Positions 21,297-32,402 of a stretch of DNA of 64,000 bases are shown one piece after another. Numbering within the stretch: the stretch's first letter is position 1; the number at the start of each line of letters is the position of its first letter. The stretch lies in contig JAHNEJ010003187.1 in the NCBI GenBank assembly GCA_022559845.1, forward strand, positions 62,001 to 126,000, read 5' to 3'. Source of the DNA: Amorphophallus konjac (Eukaryota; Streptophyta; Magnoliopsida; Alismatales; Araceae). Under the pieces are notes generated by a model, which worked only from the letters and a program-made list of their open reading frames with translations, had not been told where the DNA came from and made no database searches. Both the position numbers and the translations under genes were made by a program.

Positions 21297-24200
21297 ATGC
21301 AGCATTGTTCCCCTCCCTCGGGATCATCTCCTAGGGACGGTTCTCTACTCTCCCTCTATTGCAACCCTTTATTCAACTCATCATCATCCAGCATGTCTTC
21401 TTTCGGGTCCATCCCCGCCCGCGAGGATTCTCTTCCTCAGGGGCTCCTCGAGGACGTCTCCGGGGTCGCCTCCTCCCTGAATGGGGAGGGGTTCGTCTTT
21501 GTTCCCCCTTCCTCCATCGCTGAGGTTGCGCCACCCACGCTCCCTCAGTTTGGCTCCCCTTCGGCGAGCCAACTACTCCAACTCATGTCCCAACTTGACC
21601 AGGATCAACTCCAGATATTCAAGCAAGCCCTCGGGGCAGAGGTCCCGCCCGCTGTAACCCTTCCTGTCTCTTCCACCCATCCTGCTGAGAGGTCCGGAGC
21701 ACCGTCTGTTGCCCCAGTGGACCATACCCCTCTTCGCCCACAGGTCCTCCAGTTTCCAATATATCAATCTGGCCAGGCTTCTACCTCAGCCCACCCTCCT
21801 GCAGACAAAGGGAAGAGTCAAATTCCCTTATCTCCTCGTGCTAGTGCCCACGCGGCCGTCTCATCAGCACCACCGGCCCCTCTGGCCCAAGTGGATTCTA
21901 CTCGGCTGCAGCCCGGAATAGCTCAACTCGCTTACGCTGATGTGGGTCCTTTTTGGACTCAACATCCATCTTACGGGCTCATGGCCCCCACTATCCATCC
22001 GGCTGTCTCCCATTATCCCTCGGCTTCTACTGTCCATCCAGCTGCCTCTCACTACCCTTCAGTTCCACCTCAAGTCCCTCTACCTCAACAAGGAAGTGAC
22101 GATCGCTTGGCAGTTCTCCAACAGCAGATCGATCTCCTCAATAAGAGGGTTGGCCCACCATCCTTCGCAGATGCTCTCACTCCTAATTTCCGGGACATCC
22201 GATTCCCTTCTCAGTCAGAGCTCCCGACATACCGAAAGTACAACGGGAACGGCAACCCGTTCATCCACATCAAGGAATTCCTGTACGAGTCGGGACCATA
22301 CCAGCATGACGATCACCTCCTTGCATATCTATTCCGGCGATCCCTGGACGGGGTGGCACTCGAATGGTTTTACGCTCTGCCACTGGAGGAGGTTGGGAGC
22401 TTCAAGACGATCAAGGAGAAATTCGTGCAAAGATTCCAAGATCGGGTCGGACCCGAATACTCATTCACGGACTTAGTGGCCGAGAAGATGAAAGCTGATG
22501 AAGACTTCGCTACCTATGCCGATAGGTGGAGGCAGATAGCCTCCCGTGTGCCCGGGCAGATTCCGGAAGAAGAAAAGATCAAACTGCTCATTTCTAATGC
22601 AACCCCTCTCTTCCGGAATGTCCTAATGTTGAATGACATCACCAGTATGCATCAACTGTACAGTCGGGCCCGGTTTATCCAGACCCAGTTTAAGGACTCC
22701 CCCATTCATTCTCTCTTCGAAGCCCAGAAGCCCAAGAGTTCCAGAAAACCACAGGGCCCTGTTACCGAGGGAGTCCAAACAAACGAGCAGGTGCAGGTAG
22801 TTAGCCAGACTGCCACCTCCCACTTCCCCCAGCAAAGCAACCCCCATTTCTCCGCATCACCTCGCCCTTCCTTTCCCACGCAGCAACACCCTCAACAACA
22901 ATCTCCGCCACCACCACAACAGCCCCAGCAACCACTGCAATACCATAACACTCCCCCGCCTGCTACCTACGCACCTGCTCGTCCGGTTGCTAAAAGAGCC
23001 AACTATCCTCCTCTCCCAGAGACGCTCACTAATGTCTTTGCAGCGCTGATGCATACTGGCGATTTACAATTGCCACCTGAGCGCCCGAACATGAATCCGG
23101 CCGCCGATCTGTCCCGATATTGTGTATATCACCGGCAGCCGGGGCACACCATTGAGAGGTGTTATCATTTTAGGGACCTGGTATACGACCTGCACGAAGG
23201 TCACAGGATCGATTGGGCTCAGATGAGGAAGTTGATTGAAGATCTGAGAAGAGGGCCAGCAAGGCCGCAACAGGCAGCACCACAGCAACAGCAGTTTCAG
23301 CAACAACCTCAGCAATTCCAGCCACAGCAGCCACAGCAACAGCAGCAGCAGCCAAACTTAGGGATCCACCAAAATCCCATGCCAGTACATGCACCCGCTC
23401 CTCAACAACAACAGCAGCCGCCGGCACCGGCCCAAGTCAACATGTTACGCCACCCGGCTCCTGACGCAGGGTGGACCATTGACGATCCCGCACACCTGTT
23501 AACCTTACGCCACATCCCTACGCACTCTACCTCACCCGCCGTCTTTTCCATCCTTCGGCCTTCCATGCCTTCCACAACTTCCCCCGTCATCCATCCTTCC
23601 ACCATACTTACCACTCCGAGAAGCCATATTCTCTCGCCTATCCCCCCACAACATTATACTTCCCCACCTACTATACCTTCCACTATCTTGTCCACCAATC
23701 ACTGCAGTCCACTAACCGCCCCTTTACCTCACCCATCGCCCATTTTACCTTCACCACAACCTTCGCTTACTATGCCTATCATATCCCCCATCACCAAGAC
23801 TGCCATCCCTTCCATTCTCATTCACCCCACTGGGTCAAGCGGGAGCCCACCTACAGCCATGCCAGCACAAAACCTTGCCCTCAGGAGCGGGCGGTTATTT
23901 CAAAGGACTTACCCCTCTACCAGTGCACCTCCCCAAATACCCTCCATCTCAGCATCAGCAGCACAAGACAATGAAGTTGACCCCGCGCCCGGTTCCACAT
24001 ACGACCTGTTGCAACATCTTGACCGGATGCCGGCAAAGATCTCTGTCTTGGAGTTGATCAGACGTTCACCTCTACACCAAGAAGCATTAAGGACGTTTCT
24101 GCAAAAGGTCATAGTGAACGAAGATGTGGCGGTAGACAGCTTGCCGTCAGTGTTGGCTACTGTTACCAAGGGGCCCGCTATCACATTCTCTGAGGCCGAA

Positions 24201-27200
24201 CTCGCGCCCCCTGAAGCACGCCAAATGCCGCTATGCGTCACCATCACCTTGAACCAGGTAGTGGTAGACTCAGTGCTAGTGGACACTGGGGCTTCAATAA
24301 ATGTTTGTCCATTAAGTACTCTGCGTGCCTGCAACATTTCTGAAAGTATGCTGAAGCCGACACCGACAACCATTGCCGCCTATGACAATTCCAGAAGGGC
24401 ATGTCACGGGGTCATCACATTACAGGCTGAGCTAGGGCCGTTACAAATAGAGGTGGAATTCTACGTCCTAGACATAGATCCGATGTTCAAGGCTATTCTG
24501 GGTCGTCCATGGATAAATGCTCTGCAAGCGGTACCTTCCACCGCCCATCAGTGCCTGAAATTCTCCTTCCAGGGGCGGGTGGTCAAAGTCAAGAGTGTTT
24601 CCACCGTCCAGGCAGTGGACGCCATCACTGACCAGGTTCTCCCCACTCTATGGCCGAGCAATAGGCCAGTATTGTCAGTCATGGACATAAATTACCCATG
24701 GGCTTATGCGGCAGGCAAACCCATTACAACACGCAAGAATGCCGGAGCTAAGCCTAAACCCAAAAATTCTAAAGGCTGGGACATGATCATGAAGCTAGGC
24801 TATCAGCCAGGCCTTGGTCTCGGCGCGCGGTTACAGGGAAAGGCCAAACCCATCTCTGAAAGCAAGAAGATGGGTCGTCAGGGCTTAGGCTATCATAACA
24901 CTACCATTCAGGCAGATTCTGGGCCACTAACCTGGGACTACCGGCAACACTTTGTAAAGGGTCCACTACAGCCCGGCACCGCAAATAAGCCACAACCCAA
25001 GGAAGAAAAGAAAGATGCTCCCATTGTTAATATTGTTGCTGACCCACCGCCGCCTCTGCAGGGGTTGGTGGGAGATCTTGAAGATTATTTTGCTGAAATG
25101 ACAAGTCTGTTTACTGATCCAGCCACTCAAATGAAGGAGACAGAGATGCCCATGGTTAGGCATGCTCTGATAAGGCCACAGAAGATACAAGAGGCAGGAA
25201 GCTCCGACATTTCCTTCTTTATTCCTCCTGCTCATTTGGCCTCAACAGTTTACCCAAACTTTGTGATTCGATCCCCTCCAATACTGGTCAAACCATGTTT
25301 CACGGGGAGACCATCAAAAATTCTATTCATTCCCTCCAATTGCGGGCACTGTCCGCCCATTGATCTACTCGATCTATCTTCACCTCCTTCTCCTAATCCC
25401 CGAGTTCACGGGATGTGGTTCTCCCCCGATACCTTCCTCTCTCTCTTTCCTCAATTCTTCACAAAACAACTCCTTCCTCTGCCTCCACCTTCTGATTCTG
25501 ATTCTTCTTGCTCTCTTCTGGTAGTAGAAGATACCCAAAAAAAAAACGTCAACTTTCAAACTTACATTTCAGTCGAAGACTATGCTGTCTTCTGCTCATC
25601 CACTCCCCAGGGGCACCAAACCCCTGCTCCTTTTCCACTAGATTTTCTGTCTCCTAGGGTAGATGTACAGGTAGTTGAGTCTCCTAGGTTAGTCGAGTCA
25701 GTCAGGGTAGAAGCATGTTCTCCCTTAGATAGCCCATCCACCTCTGCAACGCCACCACTGGCATGTCACTCCCGTTCCATTCCCGATAGGTTCCTACAGG
25801 ATCTGGCCTTGAGATGCCAGGCCCTCCTCAGATGCCCAGAATTCATAGCCACCACCGTCTCTTTAAAAGAGGATGAGGATTCAGAAGGCCGGGTGTGGAG
25901 CAATGACGGACTAGGAGTGTATGAAATTGTAGACGAGAAAGACCCAGCGGATGATGAGGAAAGTGATGTGGAGGACATTGCTGACCTATACGCACAAGGA
26001 TTGAGAAGATTCGACGAACCCTCGTCAGCAGTGGATGAACCCACTAAAGAAATCAATTTAGGAACCGAAGAGGATCCCAGGCCCATATCTATTGCAGCTG
26101 ATCTCCCTCCTAAGGTAGAAGAGGAGCTCATCAAGGTTTTGAGAGAGTACAGCGATTCTTTTGCCTGGTCCTACGAGGACATGCCGGGTCTCGACCCCGC
26201 TTTAGTGGAACACAGGTTAATCTTAAAGCCAGGGGCGATTCCTGTTAAACAAAAGCTCAGAAGATTCCACCCACATATGGCCTTGAGAATGAAAGAAGAG
26301 GTGGACAAATTACATAAGGCCAGATTCATCAGGGTTGTGCTTTATCCACAGTGGGTGGCCAATATAGTCCCGGTAATAAAAAAGGATGGCAAAGTCAGAA
26401 TTTGTATTGATTTCAGGGACTTAAACAAAGCATGTCCGAAAGACGATTTCCCGCTTCCTCACATCGATGTTTTGGTAGATAATACCGCTGGGTTTGAGGC
26501 TCTCTCGTTCATGGACGGGTATTCAGGATACAACCAAATCCGTCTTGCTCTAGAAGATCAAGAGAAAACCTCCTTCACCACGCCTTGGGGCACCTACTGC
26601 TATGTCGTCATGCCATTTGGATTGAAGAACGCAGGTGCTACCTATCAACGGGCAATGGTGGCCATCTTCCACGACATGATGCACGTCTACATGGAGGCCT
26701 ATGTGGATGATATTCTGGTGAAGTCGAGGACAAAAGAAGAACACCCCGCCATTTTAGCCAAAGTGTTGCAAAGGGCTAGGGAATACCAATTGAAGATGAA
26801 TCCTAAGAAATGTGTCTTTGGAGTCGCATCCGGGAAATTACTTGGGTTCATGGTTAGCAAACGAGGGATTCAGATTGATCCTAATAAGGCAAAGGCCGTA
26901 ATGGAAATGCCACCGCCTAAGAATCTTAAGGAGCTTCGTGGTCTGATTGGGCGTTTGCAGTTCGTTAGAAGATTCATATCTCAACACTCTCAAAGATGCC
27001 GCCCATTCTACGACTTATTAAAGGCGGGGGCCGAGTTTAAATGGAACGAACAATGTCAGAAGGCCTATGAGGAGCTTAAGGTTTATCTGTCCAACCCTCC
27101 TGTCTTGCAACCTCCTGTCCCCGGAAAGCCTTTGATCCTATATATTTCTGTCGCTGAGGATTCCCTAGGTGCTGTCCTGGCACAAGTGGATGATGAAGGA

Positions 27201-29396
27201 AGAGAGAGGGCAGCATATTATCTCTCCCGATTGTTCAATTCTGCCGAATCCCGGTACACTGCCATGGAGAAGACTAGTGCAGCATTGGTATGGGTAGTTC
27301 AGAAGTTAAAACACTATTTCCTAGCCCATGAGGTAAGGTTGATCTCTAGAATGGACCCAATCCGCTACCTCCTCGAGAAACCCGTCCTCTCTAGTCGATT
27401 AGCTCGCTGGCAGAGCTTTCTCTCTCAGTTTGATATCACCTTCGTCGTCCAGAAGGCCATCAAGGGGTATGCTATTGCTGAGCATCTTGCTCATTCTCCT
27501 ATCCCCTACACTGATTCAATCCAGGACGAATTCCCTGATGAACACCTTGCAGTTATCTCTCATCCGCCTCCCTTTTGGTCTCTACATTTCGATGGCGCGC
27601 TCAATTCCCAGGGCCGTGGCATCGGCGCTGTCCTCCTTACTCCCGAAGGTATCACCGTCCCTTTTGCCTACCAGCTCTCTTTCTCTGCCACCAACAACAT
27701 AGCCGAGTATGAGGCTCTCCTAGCTGGACTAAAGCACGCCTATCTCTTAGGCGCACGATACCTCAACATCATGGGAGATTCTCAATTGGTGCTGCGTCAA
27801 GTTCTGTCAACTTATCGCACCCGTGACCCCAAACTAAAGCCATATCAAGATTTGGTCACACTCTTGGCTAGACAATTTAGCAAACTCATCTACGTTCATG
27901 TTCCCCGATCTCAAAATATTCTTGCTGATTCATTAGCATCTCTCGCTTCCTCTTTATCCTTCTCCCTTAGTCGTTCCACTGAGACCATTGTGGTCCAACG
28001 GATGGACGCTCCCTCTCTGCAAGATCCTTGGTTTGCTAACCTTAGGAAGATTATGGAAGAGAAAGCGGCTAAAGAAGAGGTTAAGGAAGTATCCTTAGCA
28101 GAATTGGAAGAAATCTTGGACGAAGATGAGTTGCCATGGTTCCATGAGATTGAGCAATATTGTCGGGATTGTTCTCTCCCGGAGGAAGCCAATGCGACAC
28201 AAAGAAAAGCCATCAGAAGAGTCGCCTCGAGGTATACAATCGTTGCAGGAGAATTGTACAGGCGCGCTCTCAATGGAGTTCTGATGCGGTGTTTAGATGA
28301 CAATGAAGCTTGGAAAGTAGTGGAAGCTGCTCACTCCGGTGAATGTGGAGGTCACGTGAATGGACAGGCATTGGCTAAGAAGATCCTTAGGCAGGGCTAC
28401 TACTGGCCAACCCTAGAGGAAGATTGCTCTACCTACGTCCGTAGGTGCCTTCAGTGCCAGCTCCATGCTGACAAAATCCACGCTCCTGCTTCATCTCTTC
28501 GCCCACTATCCGCCCCATGGCCTTTCTCCATGTGGGCCTTTGATATTGTCGGTCCGTTAGGTGACCCTAACGCCCAAGTAAAACAGAAATCCTTCATCCT
28601 CACCGCTACAGAGTATTTCACGAAGTGGGCGGAAGCTGAAGCCTATGCAGAGATCAAAGCTACCACAGTTTGCCGCTTCATCACAAAGAACATCATCTCG
28701 CGGTTCGGGGTACCAAGCGACATTGTCACCGACAATGGGCCACAATTTGTGTCTCAGGAACTCCAGGACCTCTGTAAGAAATTTGGTATTGCATTGCATC
28801 ATTCATCACCATATTATCCACAAGGCAACGGTCAAGCCGAAGCCACCAATAAAACCCTTCTTAAAATCATCAAGAAAACGTGTGAATCCCACCGGCACGC
28901 TGATTGGGCTGATAAATTGATAGACGCTCTATGGGCTTATCGCACCTCCGTCCGAACTCCCACAGGGCAGACTCCCTTTGCCCTCACCTATGGGATGGAG
29001 GCGGTACTCCCATATGAGATTCTCATCCCTTCCCTAAGAGTGCAGCTAGATAAGGAACTTAATCTCGACGAGCGTCGAGAGGCGTTACTAGCACAGCTGG
29101 AACTGTTAGATGAGAAGAGGTTAAATGCGGCCAATCACGCTTCTGTTTATCAAAAGCGGGTCTCACGTCATTTTCAAAAGAAGGTAATCGAAAGAAAGTT
29201 TGAAATAGGTAATATGGTTTTGAAAAGGAAATTCATCCGAACAGGTGGTCCAAGGGCTAAGTTGCAGCCAAACTGGGAAGGGCCGTTCGTCATCAAGGAA
29301 GTCTATCCAGGTAATGCCTATCGGTTAACGAACTCAGAAGGAGAAGAACTGGCAAATCCGTGGAACGGGTTATATCTCAAACGCTTCTATCCCTAA
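21297..29396 (+). CDS. Tat-B gag-pol polyprotein (gag, PR, G-patch, RT, RNase H, aRNase H, integrase)
   Basis: A single intact 2699-codon ORF; the ATG at 21297 gives the longest form, and an in-frame ATG at 21393 is an alternative start. Approximate residue positions: capsid-type gag 320-430; zinc-knuckle-like CVYHRQPGHTIERC 607-624, followed by a Gln-rich tract; aspartic protease DTGAS near 995; a glycine-rich G-patch (GYQPGLGLG, then GLGY) 1157-1200; RT about 1660-1860 with YVDD at 1801; Ty3-type RNase H 1910-2090; archaeal-type second RNase H starting LHFDGA 2092-2220; integrase HHCC from about 2343; catalytic FDIVGP, DNGPQF and QAEA (about 2415, 2478, 2510). All catalytic signatures look intact, unlike Tat-A. 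The dual RNase H indicates Tat lineage. The polyprotein is presumably cleaved by its own protease into particle proteins and enzymes. The G-patch just after the protease is unusual. Confidence 0.96.
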   Translation: MQHCSPPSGSSPRDGSLLSLYCNPLFNSSSSSMSSFGSIPAREDSLPQGLLEDVSGVASSLNGEGFVFVPPSSIAEVAPPTLPQFGSPSASQLLQLMSQLDQDQLQIFKQALGAEVPPAVTLPVSSTHPAERSGAPSVAPVDHTPLRPQVLQFPIYQSGQASTSAHPPADKGKSQIPLSPRASAHAAVSSAPPAPLAQVDSTRLQPGIAQLAYADVGPFWTQHPSYGLMAPTIHPAVSHYPSASTVHPAASHYPSVPPQVPLPQQGSDDRLAVLQQQIDLLNKRVGPPSFADALTPNFRDIRFPSQSELPTYRKYNGNGNPFIHIKEFLYESGPYQHDDHLLAYLFRRSLDGVALEWFYALPLEEVGSFKTIKEKFVQRFQDRVGPEYSFTDLVAEKMKADEDFATYADRWRQIASRVPGQIPEEEKIKLLISNATPLFRNVLMLNDITSMHQLYSRARFIQTQFKDSPIHSLFEAQKPKSSRKPQGPVTEGVQTNEQVQVVSQTATSHFPQQSNPHFSASPRPSFPTQQHPQQQSPPPPQQPQQPLQYHNTPPPATYAPARPVAKRANYPPLPETLTNVFAALMHTGDLQLPPERPNMNPAADLSRYCVYHRQPGHTIERCYHFRDLVYDLHEGHRIDWAQMRKLIEDLRRGPARPQQAAPQQQQFQQQPQQFQPQQPQQQQQQPNLGIHQNPMPVHAPAPQQQQQPPAPAQVNMLRHPAPDAGWTIDDPAHLLTLRHIPTHSTSPAVFSILRPSMPSTTSPVIHPSTILTTPRSHILSPIPPQHYTSPPTIPSTILSTNHCSPLTAPLPHPSPILPSPQPSLTMPIISPITKTAIPSILIHPTGSSGSPPTAMPAQNLALRSGRLFQRTYPSTSAPPQIPSISASAAQDNEVDPAPGSTYDLLQHLDRMPAKISVLELIRRSPLHQEALRTFLQKVIVNEDVAVDSLPSVLATVTKGPAITFSEAELAPPEARQMPLCVTITLNQVVVDSVLVDTGASINVCPLSTLRACNISESMLKPTPTTIAAYDNSRRACHGVITLQAELGPLQIEVEFYVLDIDPMFKAILGRPWINALQAVPSTAHQCLKFSFQGRVVKVKSVSTVQAVDAITDQVLPTLWPSNRPVLSVMDINYPWAYAAGKPITTRKNAGAKPKPKNSKGWDMIMKLGYQPGLGLGARLQGKAKPISESKKMGRQGLGYHNTTIQADSGPLTWDYRQHFVKGPLQPGTANKPQPKEEKKDAPIVNIVADPPPPLQGLVGDLEDYFAEMTSLFTDPATQMKETEMPMVRHALIRPQKIQEAGSSDISFFIPPAHLASTVYPNFVIRSPPILVKPCFTGRPSKILFIPSNCGHCPPIDLLDLSSPPSPNPRVHGMWFSPDTFLSLFPQFFTKQLLPLPPPSDSDSSCSLLVVEDTQKKNVNFQTYISVEDYAVFCSSTPQGHQTPAPFPLDFLSPRVDVQVVESPRLVESVRVEACSPLDSPSTSATPPLACHSRSIPDRFLQDLALRCQALLRCPEFIATTVSLKEDEDSEGRVWSNDGLGVYEIVDEKDPADDEESDVEDIADLYAQGLRRFDEPSSAVDEPTKEINLGTEEDPRPISIAADLPPKVEEELIKVLREYSDSFAWSYEDMPGLDPALVEHRLILKPGAIPVKQKLRRFHPHMALRMKEEVDKLHKARFIRVVLYPQWVANIVPVIKKDGKVRICIDFRDLNKACPKDDFPLPHIDVLVDNTAGFEALSFMDGYSGYNQIRLALEDQEKTSFTTPWGTYCYVVMPFGLKNAGATYQRAMVAIFHDMMHVYMEAYVDDILVKSRTKEEHPAILAKVLQRAREYQLKMNPKKCVFGVASGKLLGFMVSKRGIQIDPNKAKAVMEMPPPKNLKELRGLIGRLQFVRRFISQHSQRCRPFYDLLKAGAEFKWNEQCQKAYEELKVYLSNPPVLQPPVPGKPLILYISVAEDSLGAVLAQVDDEGRERAAYYLSRLFNSAESRYTAMEKTSAALVWVVQKLKHYFLAHEVRLISRMDPIRYLLEKPVLSSRLARWQSFLSQFDITFVVQKAIKGYAIAEHLAHSPIPYTDSIQDEFPDEHLAVISHPPPFWSLHFDGALNSQGRGIGAVLLTPEGITVPFAYQLSFSATNNIAEYEALLAGLKHAYLLGARYLNIMGDSQLVLRQVLSTYRTRDPKLKPYQDLVTLLARQFSKLIYVHVPRSQNILADSLASLASSLSFSLSRSTETIVVQRMDAPSLQDPWFANLRKIMEEKAAKEEVKEVSLAELEEILDEDELPWFHEIEQYCRDCSLPEEANATQRKAIRRVASRYTIVAGELYRRALNGVLMRCLDDNEAWKVVEAAHSGECGGHVNGQALAKKILRQGYYWPTLEEDCSTYVRRCLQCQLHADKIHAPASSLRPLSAPWPFSMWAFDIVGPLGDPNAQVKQKSFILTATEYFTKWAEAEAYAEIKATTVCRFITKNIISRFGVPSDIVTDNGPQFVSQELQDLCKKFGIALHHSSPYYPQGNGQAEATNKTLLKIIKKTCESHRHADWADKLIDALWAYRTSVRTPTGQTPFALTYGMEAVLPYEILIPSLRVQLDKELNLDERREALLAQLELLDEKRLNAANHASVYQKRVSRHFQKKVIERKFEIGNMVLKRKFIRTGGPRAKLQPNWEGPFVIKEVYPGNAYRLTNSEGEELANPWNGLYLKRFYP

Positions 29397-30507
29397 AAAA
29401 AAAAAAGAGTCTAACCACGTGCTTCCCTAGCAATGCAAGCTTCCCCTGTTCATGAGAATCACTGAGAGAAGCTGAACACACAAACACGACCCTTTGGTCC
29501 TGTCCCCAGTTCCGCCAAACACCGTTTCCCGGGGCCACACTCTGGAGGAAAGTTGTAGTCCCTGTACGTTTCTTGCTTCGGCTGAACCCAAGAATGAGGA
29601 GTAAAAAAGGAGGCGATGCCTGACCTGGGTACCCTAATACGAGATAAGTCTCAAATAGGGGCAGTTCGTTATGACCTGAAGCCACAAGAAAAAGAAAGAA
29701 AAAGAGAGAAGAAGAACAAAAAGAAAAAAATGAATAAATGAAAATATTTGGGAAATTGGAACAATTAGGCATAGCAAGAATGACAAATGTGGTGGCTTAA
29801 GGTTCGATGACGAACACCAAAACCCCGACACAACAGACCGAAGCTTTGAGGGGCACCCAGGAAAGAATTCAAGTCTTAAAAACTCACATGACGGGTGTAA
29901 GCTTGTCTCCATAATCTTTTTCTTTTCAGGACAAAGCTGAGTACCCTGGGGGTGGCCCTGGCAGAACACCGTCAGGCAAATAAAAGTTCGGGCCAGGAGG
30001 GTCCCTTCAATCACACGCCAATCTCAGGAGGAATCCTCAGGTTACGAGGGAGGCATGTCTTGTTACGGAAGCATCGGTTTTCAAAACCCAAAACAATGAA
30101 TATTTCAAAATCCAAAAACAACAAATATTTCAAAATCCAAAAACAACAAATATTTTAAAAAAAAAAATCCAAAAATATTCATGACTTGCATTCATGGCAT
30201 GCATGCATTGCATTGTTATCATTTCTCTTTTCCTTCGCTTATTTAATAAGGCTTGCCCCTTGACCAAAAATCAAGCACTGGTTACCTCCGCACTTGTCAC
30301 AAGGCAAGGGGCTAAGCCTAAAACAGATTTAACCTGTTTCATTGCTAATAATGTGCAGGACGATGGAGCAAGAAGACGAAGTAACAACAGAACAACTGCA
30401 AGGGGCAAAATCAGTCACTCCAACTTTTATTCCTGATACAAACAATTCTCACTCTCAAACAAGGCACTCTCACTTATCAAGCATCATAAAAAGAAGGAAA
30501 AGTACAA
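29397..30507. other. Spacer between Tat-B pol and antisense gene 1
   Basis: No credible coding sequence. A purine-rich stretch follows pol. At about 30078-30175 an A-rich unit (AATATTTCAAAATCCAAAAA) is repeated three times. The 3' UTR of antisense gene 1 probably extends into it from the right. Confidence 0.5.
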
Positions 30508-31955
30508 TCACTCAATCCTCCGCTGGGCATTCCCGCAGGGGCACATCTCTCTCAGTTCTCTGATATACGCCTGGCGAGTCTCGGTCGCCTCTTCCACCTC
30601 TGCTGGCAAGGCACGCACCTTGCTGATTCCCCACATCGCTAGTGCACTCCTCACACTCTGCTCATCGTGCTCAGTGCCAATCTGTCTAGCCTGAAGAGAA
30701 GGGAAGTGCGACAACGGAGGAAGCAGGGTCCGCGGTACCCCGACCTGCAAATGGCACCTGTGTGGATAATACACGGCCAGTACGGTATCACTCACTAGCC
30801 TCAAATCCAGACCCTGTCCTCTGGGCAGTCTGATCTCCGTAGTCACCAAGAAGTTAGGCCGCATCACGAACCTCTCCACGGGTAGCCGACTCAGGTACCT
30901 GCGCCATTCTTCTCTGGTCCGCATATCCCCCGTACGGCACTCCACCTGCGAAGAGAAACCAAACCCGCCACCGATAAAAGAAAGTGGATGGCTCCCGAAG
31001 ATCCTACTCTCAGTCTCTATGCCTGCCCTAGGGATAAACTTCAGTCTCACGCCCACCCAACACTCTAAGAGAATCATAGAACCAAACAGTGGACCACTCA
31101 GGGCAGCAGAGCTAAGCCCTTCATAAAAATAGGCTAAGATAGCCTGGGAAATAGAAAGCCCTCTCCATAAACCACTGATGGTGCTAAGGACGGGAAGATC
31201 TAGCACGTGGTCGGCTGACGGAAAGAGGATAGCACCACACAAGCAAATGGATACAGCCTTGGCAATAGCCTCATGCCACCCGCATTTGTTCTTACAATGT
31301 GCCACCACCCACTGGCTGAGAGGAAGAAGGTGAATATGACGGGCTCCCACAAAGGTCTTGATCTCACTCGGGTCTTCTATGAACTCGCTAAAGATGGCAA
31401 CTGGATCTATAGGGGCAACTGTGTGACACACTAGATCCTCCTCCCCAACCCTAGACTTAGGGAGAGACAGATAAGCCTCTACTTCCTCTAAAAGGACGGT
31501 GGCCTCAAAGGATGGAAAGATAAAAGTGTGGGTCTGTGGGTGCCACATTTCTACAAGGGCTGAAATACTGTGCCAGTCAAAGGAAATCTTTTGGAAGTTA
31601 CGACCTAAGAACAGCAAGGATTGTAAGTGCCAAGAACTAAGGATGTGGGTTACCCCTAGGGGCAAGGCACGAACCGTGGGAGCCACCCACTTAAGAGAAG
31701 AGTATCGGCGAGAGCCAGGAAGGAGCTAAAAAGGAGAAAATGAGGAAAGTAATGCAGAAAGAAAGAGATATTAGACGAAACAGAATCAAATGAACCAAGT
31801 TTGAAGTGATTTAAACATACCTCTCTAGAAGGATTTGAACTGAGATGTCGAGGAATAGAACCCAAACGCGCAATCTCCTCTCGCTCCTTCCTCGCAGCCT
31901 TAGGGCCTGAATGGTCTCCCTCACCCAAAGAATGCTCACCAAAACTCCTCTTCAT
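30508..31955 (-). CDS. Tat-B antisense gene 1: DUF7745/PMD-like protein, two exons
   Basis: Exon 1 is 31955-31821 (45 codons, ATG at 31955), followed by an intron 31820-31726 (GTATGT donor, pyrimidine tract and TAG acceptor), then exon 2 31725-30508, giving about 450 residues in phase 0. Residues near 95-130 (LVEMWHPQTHTFIFPSFEA, then LEEVEAYLSLP) match the core pattern of plant-mobile-domain-like families, closest to my memory of DUF7745. The N-terminus is basic (KRSFGEH, KAARKERE). A TATAAG sequence lies 85 nt upstream of the ATG, and a hairpin array is upstream of that. The gene is antisense to gag-pol and has its own promoter-like sequence, so it is probably expressed independently. No lesion is seen. 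Function is not known. Confidence 0.72.
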
Positions 31956-32039
31956 GATGATTTGGTGGTGATTTAGAGGGAAGAAACTTAAGAAGAAGAA
32001 GAAGAGGTTGGGTTCAGGCTGAAGGCAGAGCACCCCTTA

Positions 32040-32045
32040 CTTATA
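32040..32045 (-). promoter_or_regulatory. TATA-like box of antisense gene 1
   Basis: Minus strand CCTATAAGTAAGG, 85 nt upstream of the ATG at 31955. It is located between that ATG and the hairpin array at 32150-32390. Confidence 0.45.
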
Positions 32046-32149
32046 GGAGGTCTCATCCCGTGTTTCGCTCCACTGGAACGCATGATGCACGAGAGCACAC
32101 CAGGATTGAATGGGCTTAAGGGAATTCAATTTGGCTTCTAAGATCGTGC

Positions 32150-32390
32150 TGATTGGCGGTCGTACGATAGACCGTCATTCATTTTTTGAACGGCCCAAGG
32201 GAGACCGTCATTATCATGTCCACGGTCTACCCTGGACCGTCATTTTTAGTCGGCCTGCGCCAATTAACGGTCTACACTTGACCGTTATATTAAATGACGG
32301 CTATGGCATAGCCGTCATTCTTAAGCAACCCACGGCCCTGCCTTGGCCGTCATTCTTGCCAAAACGGTTTTTGCCTGGCCGTTGTTTTCC
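32150..32390. repeat. Hairpin array upstream of antisense gene 1
   Basis: About seven inverted repeats. The best is a 25-nt near-perfect palindrome at 32294-32318 (12-nt arms ATGACGGCTATG and CATAGCCGTCAT around one G). Others are AACGGTC..GACCGTT near 32266 and ACGGTC..GACCGTCATT near 32221. Confidence 0.8.
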
Positions 32391-32402
32391 AAACTCGTGA
32401 GC

